DNA of 64,000 bases from the NCBI GenBank assembly GCA_049306275.1, contig JBAQQB010000134.1, positions 1 to 64,000 on the forward strand, in the 5' to 3' direction. This document shows, in pieces, positions 35,300 through 45,939 of the stretch. Both the position numbers and the translations under genes were made by a program. Under the pieces are notes generated by a model. That model worked only from the letters and a program-made list of their open reading frames with translations. It ran no database searches and was not told the DNA's origin. The stretch comes from JADJTT01 sp049306275 (GTDB lineage: Bacteria > Bacteroidota > Bacteroidia > Chitinophagales > Saprospiraceae). Every line of letters starts with the position of its first letter. Position 1 is the stretch's first letter.

Positions 35300-38200
35300 A
35301 TGGAAACCTTGCAATTAGAAATAAACAGGGCACGAACGGCGGTTAAAACTGCAAAGAATGCGATAGCTCTGCTGGAGGGAGAATTGATAACACTGATCAA
35401 AGAAATTGAATCCAGGCGCAAGGAGCTTGAGCAATTTCTAGCGGATGAGTCGGCGCTTCCTGTTAAGATAAAAAAAGAGAAAGAAAATCTTGCAAGCCTC
35501 AAAATTGCTATTATCGGTTCGGAAACAGTTGTTCAACAGTTATTAAATATATGGGTCGCTCAGGGGAGAAAATTGCCCAAACCCGTAAACCTGAAAACTG
35601 CCGAAACAAACCTGGAGGCTAAAAAAAAGGAACGGGATGCGCTGGAGAAAAAGATCAGCGATTTAGAAAAAAAACTGGCCAACATCCCGGCACTGAAGAA
35701 AAAGGCCAATGATGATATTAAAAAATTTGAAAGCGCCAAATCAGATGCGACCGCCAAACTCGATGCTGCCAAAGCCGATCTGGCATTACTCGAAAAGGAA
35801 TACAAGCAACTCACGGATGCTCAAAAGCAACAGATCGAAGAAGCGATGGGAGCCATGCCGGTCGCCGACTTGCCGGTAGCGCTACTCCCCGTTCATCTAC
35901 AAACCCGCTATCATTTGGAAGGCGATCAGCCGGAGTTGCTTATCCGGATTTATCCCGATGCACTTTATATAGATACCCATGAGCCCGAATTGACCGAAGC
36001 GGAGTTGAATTATGGGAAGAACTATTGGGACAGGCTGTGGCGTATTGGAAAAGGCCAGGATGAAGAGGCCGAACTCCAGCGACAAAACGTCTGGGCGCAA
36101 TTGTGCCAGCGCTTTACGCCGCGGAGGGCGGCCTGGATTGTCAAGACGCTTGCTCCACTAAATCCCGGCGCTCAACCCGAAACGGCTATTGCGGAAAACA
36201 AACCCTTATCAAGTCCGATCCAGTTTCCTAACCCGGAGAAGCGAGCAAGTTCATGGACGCGTGCGCCTAAAGTTACATTTTCTCCCCACCGTTGGGTCGC
36301 CTCGGCCTATCGCGGCGGCGAAAGGGTGCTGTTGGCCTGGGGCAATCCCGTCGCAAAAAATATTCACATGGGCCCCAACCCCAAAGCGCCTATGCCCCTG
36401 CCGGATACACTGTCTGCCGAACAAGTAGCTATTGATGAAGGCATGCGGTGGTTGATTGATTTTCAGGAGGCAGAAAGAGAGGGAATGGCGATCCGGGCTC
36501 GCCTTTCGCCCGAGGAAGCGCGGATTCCTTTGGATACGCTGGTCGTTTTCGGTATGGCCAACGAGCTCGACGGCGCCGCTGGCGCCAGGAAGCTTGAAGA
36601 TTTATTAAATGCACATCATTACACCGGCGGCCTGGCTTTCGTCCCGCAGGGAACGCCCACAAATAATATGGAAGAATCCGGTTCCGGATTCTCTTCGGAC
36701 GACCCCGGTTTTATCAGGAGTTTTGATACCGAATGCAAACCCCCGCTTTTTGATGCCGGATATGCATGTAATGGTACGCTATTGGCCGAAACCATGGGGT
36801 TGTCTCCTGCCATATTTCAACATATCCAGCATGCGCAAGGGAAAGAGCGGCAGGAGGCCCGGTTTATGCGAACCGCGCTGTGGCCGGTAACCTGGGGATA
36901 TTTTTTGGAACAGATGGTGGGCAATGATAAAATTACCCCGGAAGTGATCCGGCAGGTGCGAAAACATTACATTGATTTCGTCTCCGGCGGCGGCTTATTG
37001 CCGGCAATACGCGTCGGAAAACAACCCTATGGCATTCTGCCGGTTACCGCTCTCAATCGTTGGAAGCCTGAAACAGAGACAGAATTACCCGCCCATTTGA
37101 TTGCTTTAATGCAAGCCCCTCCCGATAATCGCCAAGAAGCGATCAGCCTGCGGCAGATATGGAAAAATGCGTTGGCGAACGTTTCAAAAGCGACCACTGA
37201 GGAGGTTGGGGGGCAAAGATTGTTGGAAATCCTCAGCTTAAATGCTATATCAGGGCAATTCACGGCGAAAACCATGATAGACCGGGCTTTGTTGCAGGAT
37301 GCCGCCGTACCTGCATCCCTAAAACCACCCGTGCTTTCTGCGCAGGAGCTGACGGAACGGATTAAGCGTGCCGAGAAACTATTAGATCGTTTGGGCATCA
37401 AAGGACGACACCGGCTGCTTGATATGGCCTACTCGCTGGCTACCTTATCGTTGAACGCGCCTTTAACCTCCGATGGGTCAAAGGAAGAACCCCTGCAGCC
37501 CGGCTACATCAATTGGCTCCGTACGGCCAACATTCAGGCATTAATCAAGGAGTCAGGGCTGGAAACCAAACCTGATATGTTGTTTTATTTGCTCCTGCGT
37601 CATGCGGCTCTGCTTGCATATAGCAATGCTATATTTCAGAAGCTGATGTCGGAGGGGAAAATTAAGTGGGAAAATCGCCTGGAGCCTTCTACGGTGAGCA
37701 ACAAAGCCCCTGCAACACCCACGCTTGGCCGTTATCTGCTAAATAACGCCAATGTTTTGGCGAAAGAGGAGGACCATCCGGCAGAATTGAAAGAATTTCG
37801 GGATAGCCTCCAAGGACTGGAAAACCTAAGCGTCGCACGGCTGGAGGATTTGTTCAGGGAAACCATGGATATCAGCGCGCATCGGCTGGACGCCTGGGCG
37901 ACCTCCCTGGCCGGACGCCGCCTTTTTGAAATGCGGAAACAGCAGCCAACCGGGATACTTTTGGGCGGCTTCGGTTGGGTAGAAAACCTCTCACCCAGTC
38001 CAACGCCTGTAAGTGTCGACACCGCTATCGCAGGCGAATCCGGCTCCCCCGTATTTGCCGGTTTGGAAAAAGGCGGTTTTATCCACGCTCCCTCGCTTGA
38101 CCACGCTGCCACGGCCGCCATATTGCGCAGCGGCTATCTTGCACAGAACAAAGACAGAAATTCCAGCCAGTTTGCCATAGACCTTTCCTCCGAACGGGCG

Positions 38201-40987
38201 CGTTTAGCGCAGGCGCTCCTGGAAGGTGTCCGCCAAGGCCAGACCCTGTCTGCTCTGCTGGGCTATCGTTTTGAACGGGGCCTGCACGAGCGGCGGCTGG
38301 ATCATTTTATTGAGTCTTTTCGGCTGCTTGCCCCTCTGGGGTCTGTATATAAAATTATGGCAGATGTGGAATCAACCCGGCAAAAGATTACCGAGCTGGA
38401 AAAATGGAAAAGCCCGGAATTAAAAGCTGCGGAAGCCAATTTTGGAAAATTTTCCGAGATGATAACCCGATTTACAAAATGGTATAAAGATTTTTACCAT
38501 AACAAATTGTCCAGCAAAGAGTTCGATGTTATATTCCGGGAAATAGCAGTCTTAGACGCTCAAATATCCATGCTGGGCAAGATACTTGCTGATGGAGATT
38601 TTACTGAAAAAGGGAAAGAAGATATGGAACGCGAAATAGCGCGTTTGAATGCGATCAAGGGAAAATGGTTGATTCAGCTAAAAACCAAAATTGATGATCT
38701 CAATAACCGTGCGAAGGACTTTAAAAAACTCCACAACGAGTTGGTCGATTATTTGTACAAATACCCTGCTGGAAAGGGTCCTGTTAAGGTGAAAGTCAAT
38801 TTTCCTCCATCCAATTCAATTGCAAAACTAAACTGGAATCAACCTATAATTTCCCAGAATACGATTCAGGTAGTCCGGGCCGCAATAGAAACAATAAACA
38901 ATGGCCAACCATCATTGCTGGCCAGCCGCCTACCGGAGGCAGTCAAGGAATTTAAGGTTTATATAAAAGACTTATCCCTGAAATCCCACCCGGCTCTTTC
39001 TTCCACCCTGGCACAGTTGGAGCAATTGGAAACTGCACTCGAGCAGGCGAAACAGTCCTTTAATGATCAATATTTATTGCCTGCAGACAGCGATATGGGT
39101 GCTATGGAGACTATTCCCGCCCAGAATGTGGTAGATGGACTTGCGCTGTTGCGCCTTTGGCGCGAGCAGGATATTAAGCCGGTTATTCCATTTGGGGGGC
39201 AAGTTGGAACAAAGCAAGTTAAACTGCCGAAATCCGGCGAACAATATGATGGGTTGGAAGCGGAATTGAATGCCCTTTCCGATGCCATGGATGCTGTAAG
39301 CGATGCCATTGTGGCGGAGAGCGTGTATCAAACGGTGAAAGGCAACGCCGTAAAAGCCGGCGCTTCCCTCGACGCTATCGGCAGGGGAGAACTGCCGCCA
39401 GCTGAACTGGAGTTTTTAAGATCACCCCTGGGTGGAACAAACCTCACCCATCGTTTTTTTCTACTTTTAAACGATAAATCGACGAATACCGAGTGGCCTA
39501 CGGCAGCAAGCCAGGTTCGTTCAAAAATTGAACCTGCGCTGAATGCATGGGCCGGAAGGCTTCTGGGAAATCCCAATCAAATTTTGATCCAGGCGGAATA
39601 TTTGCATCCGGAATCAAAAATTGTCCTGGCAAACCGTTTGGTGCGGTTGAGCGAACTGCAATTGTCGGCCCTCGATTTTATTTATTTGAGTAATCGTGAG
39701 CCTTTTCCGCTACAGCTGGAATTGGAGCAACGGATCCTCTATCATTTGCACCGATCAATGCCTCAGGATATTCCGCCCGATGCAACGGTGCAATTGTTTT
39801 TTGAGCGCGGCAACGATTGGTTACCCAACCAATTTTCCTTGACCGAAATGCTGGAAGCCGGCCGCGCGATCCGCGAAGTGATAGTAAAAGCAAGTCCCTT
39901 GCAACCACATCACCTCAAACGGCAAGGCAGCACCGATTCATCCGCTTTTGACGCCAGTGAACTTCAGGAGCGTGTAAACACCATCGTGAACAATTTCAAA
40001 AATGCCCAAAATAAGCTCTCGCAATTATCCGGCAATCCGCAAGCGCCGCCGGAAGAAATCAGGAGCGTCCTGATGACCTTCGCCGGTTTTGGGATGCCGG
40101 GCGCCGTACCGGTTTCCGTAGTGGGAAATACTGCGGAAGACCGCCGCTCACTCCTTGAACAGAGCAGGGCGATTCTCACCGAAGCCAACCGCCGATTGAC
40201 AGAGGCGCAAGGAATGCTGTCCACAATTTCTCTGGAAAATAGTGAAAGCCATAAGCTCGAGGTTTATTCCAATTGTATTCAAACGCTGCTCCACTCCGAT
40301 TTTCAACTATTGCCGCTGTTTCGCCTACCCAAAGAAGGCGATGTCGTTCAATCCTTCAGCCAAAGTGAAAAACTGCAGAATAACGACCCGTATGCCGTTT
40401 GTGCCTGGCTTGAACGAACCGCCCGGGTAAGAGAAGCGGTGGCGGATATGAATGATGCGATTGGATATTCACAAGCCCTGCTCCAAAAATATGAAAATCA
40501 CTGTAAAGTAGGGCAATTACCCCATTTGCAGGGCGACCGCTGGGCTGCATTGCCCTGTGAAGCCGGAAAGGAGGTGCGACCGGGCACTATTTCCCTGGTT
40601 AGTAATATGCCTTGGGGTATCGATGCTTCGGCCAGGCAATCGGGCTTATTGATTGATGAATGGACGGAAATCATTCCGAAGCAAAAACAGATGACGGGAC
40701 TTGCCTTTCAATTTGAAAACCCCGGCGCACGAGCACCTCAATCCATTTTACTCGCGGCGCCGCCGAAAGAAACGGAGCGGTGGGATATTGAATTAATTGA
40801 AAGTATATTAATGGAAACCAATGAATGGTGCAAGTTGCGCGCAGTAGATTTGGAAGCATTGTCCCGAAATGAAAAAGAGCAGGACGTATCTCAATTTTTG
40901 CCGGCTGTATATCTTTCCTTAAACCCGGAAGGAGATACTATTTCCACAGACCCCCTCAGGGCATTCCTGCCCCCACGTATTGAGTAA
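35300..40987 (+). CDS. 1895-aa coiled-coil protein of unknown function
   Basis: This is the largest gene of the cluster. Residues about 1-190 are a charged coiled coil (ARTAVKTAKNAIALLEGELI; ALEKKISDLEKKLANI), and a second coiled coil covers about 1020-1155 (DVESTRQKITELEKW; MEREIARLNAIKGKW). Between them lie globular domains with characteristic segments: LLIRIYPDALYIDTHEPELT (about 208-228), RVLLAWGNPVAKNI (about 340) and RVGKQPYGILPVTALNRW (about 570). It has no signal peptide, no TM and no nucleotide-binding motif that I can see. Two separated coiled coils in so long a chain suggest a structural or tethering part. Spacing (12 bp upstream, 18 bp downstream) implies one transcript. I know no function for this family. 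Confidence 0.85.
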   Translation: METLQLEINRARTAVKTAKNAIALLEGELITLIKEIESRRKELEQFLADESALPVKIKKEKENLASLKIAIIGSETVVQQLLNIWVAQGRKLPKPVNLKTAETNLEAKKKERDALEKKISDLEKKLANIPALKKKANDDIKKFESAKSDATAKLDAAKADLALLEKEYKQLTDAQKQQIEEAMGAMPVADLPVALLPVHLQTRYHLEGDQPELLIRIYPDALYIDTHEPELTEAELNYGKNYWDRLWRIGKGQDEEAELQRQNVWAQLCQRFTPRRAAWIVKTLAPLNPGAQPETAIAENKPLSSPIQFPNPEKRASSWTRAPKVTFSPHRWVASAYRGGERVLLAWGNPVAKNIHMGPNPKAPMPLPDTLSAEQVAIDEGMRWLIDFQEAEREGMAIRARLSPEEARIPLDTLVVFGMANELDGAAGARKLEDLLNAHHYTGGLAFVPQGTPTNNMEESGSGFSSDDPGFIRSFDTECKPPLFDAGYACNGTLLAETMGLSPAIFQHIQHAQGKERQEARFMRTALWPVTWGYFLEQMVGNDKITPEVIRQVRKHYIDFVSGGGLLPAIRVGKQPYGILPVTALNRWKPETETELPAHLIALMQAPPDNRQEAISLRQIWKNALANVSKATTEEVGGQRLLEILSLNAISGQFTAKTMIDRALLQDAAVPASLKPPVLSAQELTERIKRAEKLLDRLGIKGRHRLLDMAYSLATLSLNAPLTSDGSKEEPLQPGYINWLRTANIQALIKESGLETKPDMLFYLLLRHAALLAYSNAIFQKLMSEGKIKWENRLEPSTVSNKAPATPTLGRYLLNNANVLAKEEDHPAELKEFRDSLQGLENLSVARLEDLFRETMDISAHRLDAWATSLAGRRLFEMRKQQPTGILLGGFGWVENLSPSPTPVSVDTAIAGESGSPVFAGLEKGGFIHAPSLDHAATAAILRSGYLAQNKDRNSSQFAIDLSSERARLAQALLEGVRQGQTLSALLGYRFERGLHERRLDHFIESFRLLAPLGSVYKIMADVESTRQKITELEKWKSPELKAAEANFGKFSEMITRFTKWYKDFYHNKLSSKEFDVIFREIAVLDAQISMLGKILADGDFTEKGKEDMEREIARLNAIKGKWLIQLKTKIDDLNNRAKDFKKLHNELVDYLYKYPAGKGPVKVKVNFPPSNSIAKLNWNQPIISQNTIQVVRAAIETINNGQPSLLASRLPEAVKEFKVYIKDLSLKSHPALSSTLAQLEQLETALEQAKQSFNDQYLLPADSDMGAMETIPAQNVVDGLALLRLWREQDIKPVIPFGGQVGTKQVKLPKSGEQYDGLEAELNALSDAMDAVSDAIVAESVYQTVKGNAVKAGASLDAIGRGELPPAELEFLRSPLGGTNLTHRFFLLLNDKSTNTEWPTAASQVRSKIEPALNAWAGRLLGNPNQILIQAEYLHPESKIVLANRLVRLSELQLSALDFIYLSNREPFPLQLELEQRILYHLHRSMPQDIPPDATVQLFFERGNDWLPNQFSLTEMLEAGRAIREVIVKASPLQPHHLKRQGSTDSSAFDASELQERVNTIVNNFKNAQNKLSQLSGNPQAPPEEIRSVLMTFAGFGMPGAVPVSVVGNTAEDRRSLLEQSRAILTEANRRLTEAQGMLSTISLENSESHKLEVYSNCIQTLLHSDFQLLPLFRLPKEGDVVQSFSQSEKLQNNDPYAVCAWLERTARVREAVADMNDAIGYSQALLQKYENHCKVGQLPHLQGDRWAALPCEAGKEVRPGTISLVSNMPWGIDASARQSGLLIDEWTEIIPKQKQMTGLAFQFENPGARAPQSILLAAPPKETERWDIELIESILMETNEWCKLRAVDLEALSRNEKEQDVSQFLPAVYLSLNPEGDTISTDPLRAFLPPRIE

Positions 40988-41005
40988 CGACAAAACGCAC
41001 AAATC

Positions 41006-42781
41006 ATGTCATACACTTTTTGGACCCGTATCGGGCCTCAAACACGCGATAAAAACATGCTGGAGCCGCTCCAGGCTCGTATTCATGATCCGCTGTGGAT
41101 GTTGGCGCGCCAATGGCAACTTGGGGAATTTCAGGGGGAAGATGCGGGATCGCCTGCCAGCGCTCGTGTGCGGCTGGAAGGGGCAAAACTCAGTCGTTAT
41201 TACGCGGGCGCATTGGAGGATGGCGCCCAGGTTGCAGGAACTGCCTTTGATTGTTCAAAAATTCCCTTGGAGACCCTGGTTGAACAAGAGCCCGTTTGGC
41301 CGGCACCGGGACAGGGGAGTCAGTTGCGTTTGGCGGCGGAAGCAGGCATTCATTTTTTTCGGTTGCTCGACGCACACCAAATGGGTGCTTACAAGAAAGC
41401 TTATCTGGAGCAGTTCGGTTTGAGGGTACCGGCTAATCTGAACCCGCTTGAACTCGATAAACAAGCTTTGCGTTTTTTGACCATAATGGCCGGCCGGGTA
41501 CCAGATGGCGCACAATTATTTCAAATCTTCGCCACTACGCTGAAAAACAATCCACCACAGCTTCCTGCTTTTCCTGCCGTAAAAAGCGCCGATCGCCAGA
41601 AAATGATCCAGATTGCCCAATCCTGGTTAAACTGGTGCGAGTCGCTGTTCAGTGTACCTTCAACTGGTAAGCAGGCATGGAATGCGCAACGGATGGAGTA
41701 TGCCTTTGCAGTGGCAGCGCATACTGGAGAAGGAGAAATGGTATTGGTGGCTAATGAATATCAGGACGGACATCTTGACTGGTATTCGTTTAATACAAAA
41801 CCAGGCGTTTCTTTGGGCACATCTCCTCTTGATTCGCCCGTACAAAAGAGTACGCATACATTAATTCCCGCTCCTGTTAGCTATAAAGGAATGCCCGGCG
41901 ACCGTTTTTGGGAATTTGAAGATGCCTCCGTCAACTTTGGCGCCATTGAAGCTGAATCAACCGATTTGCCCCGTCTTGTTTTTATAGACTTTGCATTATC
42001 CATTGGGAATGACTGGTTTCAAATCCCTATCGAACTCGACAAGGGCGCTATATACATGGTTAATTCTCTTGTAGTGACCGATACTTTCGGTATACGCACT
42101 ATCATTCAGCCCTATCAAAAACTGGACGGCCCACTGTCTTCCTGGCGCCTGTTTCACGTTGGTAAAGATCGATACCAGCCCTCCGTCGACCCGACGAGGG
42201 TGGAATCGCGCCTGTTTATACCGCCCGCCCTTGCAGGAAGTCTGGAAAGCAAGCCTTTGGAAGAAATTTTGTTTATTCGGGATGAAATGGCAAACATGGC
42301 ATGGGCCGTGGAGAAAACAGTGGAAAGTCCCCTTGGCCTGCCTCTGAATCGTCACGAGATATACCTGGAAAAAGTCCGCAGAGAAAGGGAACTAACTGAA
42401 TCGGAGCCAGTAGGAAGCATATACCCCCTCTATAAGTTGGTTTCAAAGGTGCCCGACTATTGGATTCCGTTCGTTCCTGTGCAGGAAATAGCTACTGGCG
42501 CAGACGGCGACCCTGTACCGGCTATTCGGTTGCAAAGAGCCCGTTTGTTCAGAGAACCGTCAAATTCTTCCCCCGCTTCTGATGTCAGGAGCCAGATTTT
42601 GAGTACTCCAGGCCCTTTGAAGATGTTTGAAGAAGAAATACCCCGGGCCGGCATAATGATAAAACGGTCCTACCAATACGCCCGATGGGCCGACGGGGCC
42701 ACCTTTCTTTGGATCGGACGGAAAAAAACTATTGGAAAGGGTGAAGGGTGGAGTGGGTTGCGGTTTGACGTGGTGGAGTGA
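41006..42781 (+). CDS. 591-aa protein of unknown function
   Basis: Not recognised. The N-terminus is compact and aromatic: TFWTRIGPQTRDKNMLEPLQ, then IHDPLWMLARQWQLGEFQGE (about 28-47). A central mixed domain with FWEFEDASVNFGAIEAE (about 300) follows, then a C-terminal YQYARWADGATFLWIGRKK segment. There is no signal peptide or TM. It ends the set of giant unknown genes and sits 31 bp upstream of the EAD11-type gene, with no terminator between them. Its small size relative to its neighbours and its conserved-looking N-terminal motif might mark an adaptor or cap of the assembly, which is speculation. Confidence 0.85.
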   Translation: MSYTFWTRIGPQTRDKNMLEPLQARIHDPLWMLARQWQLGEFQGEDAGSPASARVRLEGAKLSRYYAGALEDGAQVAGTAFDCSKIPLETLVEQEPVWPAPGQGSQLRLAAEAGIHFFRLLDAHQMGAYKKAYLEQFGLRVPANLNPLELDKQALRFLTIMAGRVPDGAQLFQIFATTLKNNPPQLPAFPAVKSADRQKMIQIAQSWLNWCESLFSVPSTGKQAWNAQRMEYAFAVAAHTGEGEMVLVANEYQDGHLDWYSFNTKPGVSLGTSPLDSPVQKSTHTLIPAPVSYKGMPGDRFWEFEDASVNFGAIEAESTDLPRLVFIDFALSIGNDWFQIPIELDKGAIYMVNSLVVTDTFGIRTIIQPYQKLDGPLSSWRLFHVGKDRYQPSVDPTRVESRLFIPPALAGSLESKPLEEILFIRDEMANMAWAVEKTVESPLGLPLNRHEIYLEKVRRERELTESEPVGSIYPLYKLVSKVPDYWIPFVPVQEIATGADGDPVPAIRLQRARLFREPSNSSPASDVRSQILSTPGPLKMFEEEIPRAGIMIKRSYQYARWADGATFLWIGRKKTIGKGEGWSGLRFDVVE

Positions 42782-42812
42782 ATGTATATAGCTTTGAGTC
42801 ATTTGTTTTCGT

Positions 42813-44168
42813 ATGGAGCCTTCTGAAAAATCCTTCATCCCTGCCATCCGGCAGCTCATTGCAGAAGATAAGCTAGAGCAAGCGCTCGAATTGCTACGCC
42901 TAAAGCTGTCGGGCGAGCCGCTGCTGGACGAGGCGCTTCACCAATCTGGCCGTTTCCAGTACATTCGCAAGCAAATCAGGCTGGGGATTGTCAGCTTTGA
43001 GGATGCCAATCTGACTCAAAACCAAATCCGCTTCGGGCTGCTCGATTTGTTGAGCGAAATGGAGCAAGAAGGCCAAGCGCCTTTGCCGCCTCAAGTCGCT
43101 CAGGACCTGATTACCGAGGGCAGTTCCTGGCCCGATAACCTCAAGCAGCAACTTGAGAAATACGGACCAGTCGGCAACCGGCCCGTATCCATTTTCCAGC
43201 ATTACGGCTGGCTCATCGAGGAGTTTCTGCGGAAAATGGAAACCCCTTCCGGACGCGAGCGCTCGTTACGCCGCCTCTCATTCATGGCCGAGGCGTTCCA
43301 GAATAGCCTCCGTTACCTCTGTTTTATCCAACTGGCACAAATCCTGAAAATGGAAAAGGCGCCGCAGCACCCGCTTTTGCAGGAATACCTGAACATGGAC
43401 GAACAGATACATACCGGATTCGATTACCTGATTCTGCTGCTGGTTTGCACGGATATTTTGAATGGTGAAGAAACTTTCATTCCTGAAATAGGCCAAATCG
43501 TCGCCGAATTATCAGATACCGGAAGCGACCTTTATGGCGCCGTCATTTTCCTGCATACCAACCGCCAGCAACTGCTGAATAATGGCTTCGCCCATGACGA
43601 AAAACTAAACGCTTTGCTCGACGAATACCTGACAGCCCTGGTCTTTTGGCTGTGCCGCCTGGCGTTTTTATACGAATATCGCCTCGTTTCCATCAAGGAA
43701 ATCAACCTGAAATTCCGCCTGGGCATGGACCGTTTTTTCGTGCACCACTACGGCGAACTGCACGGCGTCTATTCCAGCGAAGACTTCGACTATGCTGACT
43801 TCCCCATCAAGGATTTGTTCACCTACAACCACAGTGTGCTGCTGTTTCGGGGCAGCGACATGCGGGAATGTTTGAAAAACCTTCACGACGAGAGTGCTTA
43901 CATCTCCCTGTCGCCGCTGGTGATTGACCAGAGCGTTTTTGCTCAAAAAGAAACCCAGACCCCGGAGGTTTATTATTTCACCGGACACAGCGAGCGGCAG
44001 TACCACTTTGCTTTGTATAAAAACGAACTTGCGCTTGCCGGCACGACGGAGACGCCTTTCAACAAATTCCTGGTCGTTCGGGAAAAAAATATCAACCAGC
44101 CAAAACTCAACGACTTGTACGAGCAGTTGGAGCAGGTCTTTTCGCCCTTTAAAACCCCTGCCATATGA
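42813..44168 (+). CDS. EAD11-domain protein upstream of nSTAND1 NTPase
   Basis: The 451-aa cytoplasmic protein opens with an effector-associated domain of the EAD11 type (about residues 10-92): IRQLIAEDKLEQALELLRL, then the pattern RFxxIRKQxRLGIVSFEDANL and IRFGLLDLLSEME. EADs are small death-fold-like adaptors that recruit effectors to STAND NTPases in bacterial conflict systems. The remaining 360 residues are largely helical and unrecognised, with FRLGMDRFFVHHYGEL and LLFRGSDMRECL. No nuclease, TIR or protease signature is obvious, so the effector activity, if any, is new or elsewhere. Its stop overlaps the start of the nSTAND1 gene by 4 bp (ATGA), which implies translational coupling and a direct partnership. 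Confidence 0.82.
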   Translation: MEPSEKSFIPAIRQLIAEDKLEQALELLRLKLSGEPLLDEALHQSGRFQYIRKQIRLGIVSFEDANLTQNQIRFGLLDLLSEMEQEGQAPLPPQVAQDLITEGSSWPDNLKQQLEKYGPVGNRPVSIFQHYGWLIEEFLRKMETPSGRERSLRRLSFMAEAFQNSLRYLCFIQLAQILKMEKAPQHPLLQEYLNMDEQIHTGFDYLILLLVCTDILNGEETFIPEIGQIVAELSDTGSDLYGAVIFLHTNRQQLLNNGFAHDEKLNALLDEYLTALVFWLCRLAFLYEYRLVSIKEINLKFRLGMDRFFVHHYGELHGVYSSEDFDYADFPIKDLFTYNHSVLLFRGSDMRECLKNLHDESAYISLSPLVIDQSVFAQKETQTPEVYYFTGHSERQYHFALYKNELALAGTTETPFNKFLVVREKNINQPKLNDLYEQLEQVFSPFKTPAI

Positions 44169-45883
44169 GACGGCTCGCTTCCCCATTCAAGTTTCTCGAC
44201 TCCTACCATAAGGAAGACTTCGAGGTATTTTTCGGTAGGGAAAAAGACACTGGGGCCCTTTACGACGCACTGAGCGGGGTGAAGCACCTGCTCGTCTATG
44301 GCCCCTCCGGGGCTGGCAAGACCAGCCTAATCGAATGCGGACTGCGCAATCAGTTTTCTGATGCCGACTGGTACGCTCTGACCGTCCGGCGGGGAACCGA
44401 CATAGTAGCTTCCGTATTCGCCCGCATCAATGAAGCCCTGAACCATAAATTAGAACTACACCCCCGAACGGGGCTACCTATCGACCCGCAGACCGACTTT
44501 GGAGAAGCCGTTGAAGCTCTTTTTACCGAGCGCTACCAGCCCGTTTATCTCTTGTTTGACCAATTCGAGGAGTTGCTCATTTCAGGACGAGAAGACGAAA
44601 AACGGGACTTTTTCACCCGTCTAACCCGCCTTATCCGCTATAAAGCACCATGCCGGGTACTGCTTATCATGCGTGAAGAGTTCATCGGCCACCTCTCTGA
44701 ATTCGAGCCGCTTTGCCCCAGCATTTTCCAGCATCGCTTTCGCCTGGAGAAAATGCGCCGCGGCGCGGTAGAGGAGGTCTTGCTTCGGATACTCGAAGCA
44801 CCCCGCTACCGCGCCTTTTTCGAGGTGATAAATGCTCCCGCGCTTGCCGCGAATATCCTAAGTCGCTTGCCCGATCAAAGGCAGGAAATCGAACTGGCGC
44901 ATGTTCAGGTGTTTCTGAGCGAACTCTGGGACCGGGCCAATACGCCGCCCGTCTCGCTGCCCCTATTGCACGAAGGTCTGGTGAAACCCAACGACAATCT
45001 CGAAACCGTGCTCGACAGCTTCCTGAAAAAACAGTTTGCTGAACTGGAAGCCGCCTATGGCGACAAAGCTCCACTGGAATTGCTCGCTTGCATGATTTCG
45101 GAACGGCACACCAAGCTCCAGCTCGGGGAAGCCGCCTTGCTGCGCGAACTGAAAGAAAAAGGGATAACCTTAAAAAAAACGCTTTCAGACCTGCTGCAAG
45201 ATTTAGAGCGCCGTAGAATCATCCGCCAATTAAAATCGGGCGGGGCGACGGAGTACGAAATCAGCCACGACGCGCTAGCTCTTGTGGTGGGACAGAACCT
45301 GACAGAAGAGATGAAAATGCGGGAGCGGGCAGAGGAGGTATACCGGGTATTTGGGGAGAAGCCAGGTTTCCTGTCTACCGACGACTTGGACCTGATCCGG
45401 CTGTACAAGTCCTACAAAGCGCTGCCGGCCAGCCTGGCAAAACGCTTTGAGGAAAGCACAGCGCATTGGGAGGCGGAAAGAAAAAGGGAATTGGAGGAGG
45501 CGCAACGCCAGGCCGAGCAGGAGAGATCGCTGCGGGAAAAATCCCAACACAACGAACGGAGGGCCAGACAGCGCACCCGCATGGCCGCTGGGGTATCAGT
45601 GTTGGCGTTGGGGCTTGCCTTGCTGGCGGGGTGGAGCTATATGCATGCGAACCTCAGCGCTGATATTGCCCGTCAAAAAACAACAGAAACCCAAGCGGCC
45701 CTCGAAAAAATGGAAGCAGCCAACCAGGCCCGGCTCAAGATAGAAATCAAAAAATACCTCGATGCCTCCGAACGCATGGAGGATATGCAAGACACAGTTA
45801 TGGCCCGTATCATACTCGAAGAGGCCCTAAGCCTGGATACGGCAAATGCAGAGGTGAAAAAACGATTGATACACTTGCAATAA
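44165..45883 (+). CDS. nSTAND1 NTPase with single TM helix
   Basis: The 572-aa STAND ATPase of the nSTAND1 group starts with SPFKFLDSYHKEDFEVFFGR, the typical lead-in. It has Walker A GPSGAGKTS (46-54) and Walker B with DQFEE (128-136), then winged-helix/helical regions (to about 390) including EISHDALALVVGQNL. A charged coiled coil (about 435-470) runs into one TM helix (about 474-495). About 75 residues beyond it carry a coiled coil and a TPR-like hairpin (ARIILEEALSLDTANAEVKK), probably periplasmic. nSTAND1 proteins usually carry sensor repeats after the TM. Here none remain, and the next gene encodes an exported LRR/TPR protein that could supply them. It is coupled by a 4-bp overlap to the EAD11 gene. 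Confidence 0.9.
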   Translation: MRRLASPFKFLDSYHKEDFEVFFGREKDTGALYDALSGVKHLLVYGPSGAGKTSLIECGLRNQFSDADWYALTVRRGTDIVASVFARINEALNHKLELHPRTGLPIDPQTDFGEAVEALFTERYQPVYLLFDQFEELLISGREDEKRDFFTRLTRLIRYKAPCRVLLIMREEFIGHLSEFEPLCPSIFQHRFRLEKMRRGAVEEVLLRILEAPRYRAFFEVINAPALAANILSRLPDQRQEIELAHVQVFLSELWDRANTPPVSLPLLHEGLVKPNDNLETVLDSFLKKQFAELEAAYGDKAPLELLACMISERHTKLQLGEAALLRELKEKGITLKKTLSDLLQDLERRRIIRQLKSGGATEYEISHDALALVVGQNLTEEMKMRERAEEVYRVFGEKPGFLSTDDLDLIRLYKSYKALPASLAKRFEESTAHWEAERKRELEEAQRQAEQERSLREKSQHNERRARQRTRMAAGVSVLALGLALLAGWSYMHANLSADIARQKTTETQAALEKMEAANQARLKIEIKKYLDASERMEDMQDTVMARIILEEALSLDTANAEVKKRLIHLQ

Positions 45884-45939
45884 ACAATATCACAAACGAG
45901 CCGGCCCAACATAAGGACGTAGCCATAACCACTGCCGCC

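Noticed and set aside
29057..42781. Reading the giant genes as a contractile injection system (eCIS) or prophage tail
   Set aside because: I could not identify sheath, tube, baseplate, spike or AAA+ ATPase genes, and the long coiled coils alone do not make a tape-measure case.
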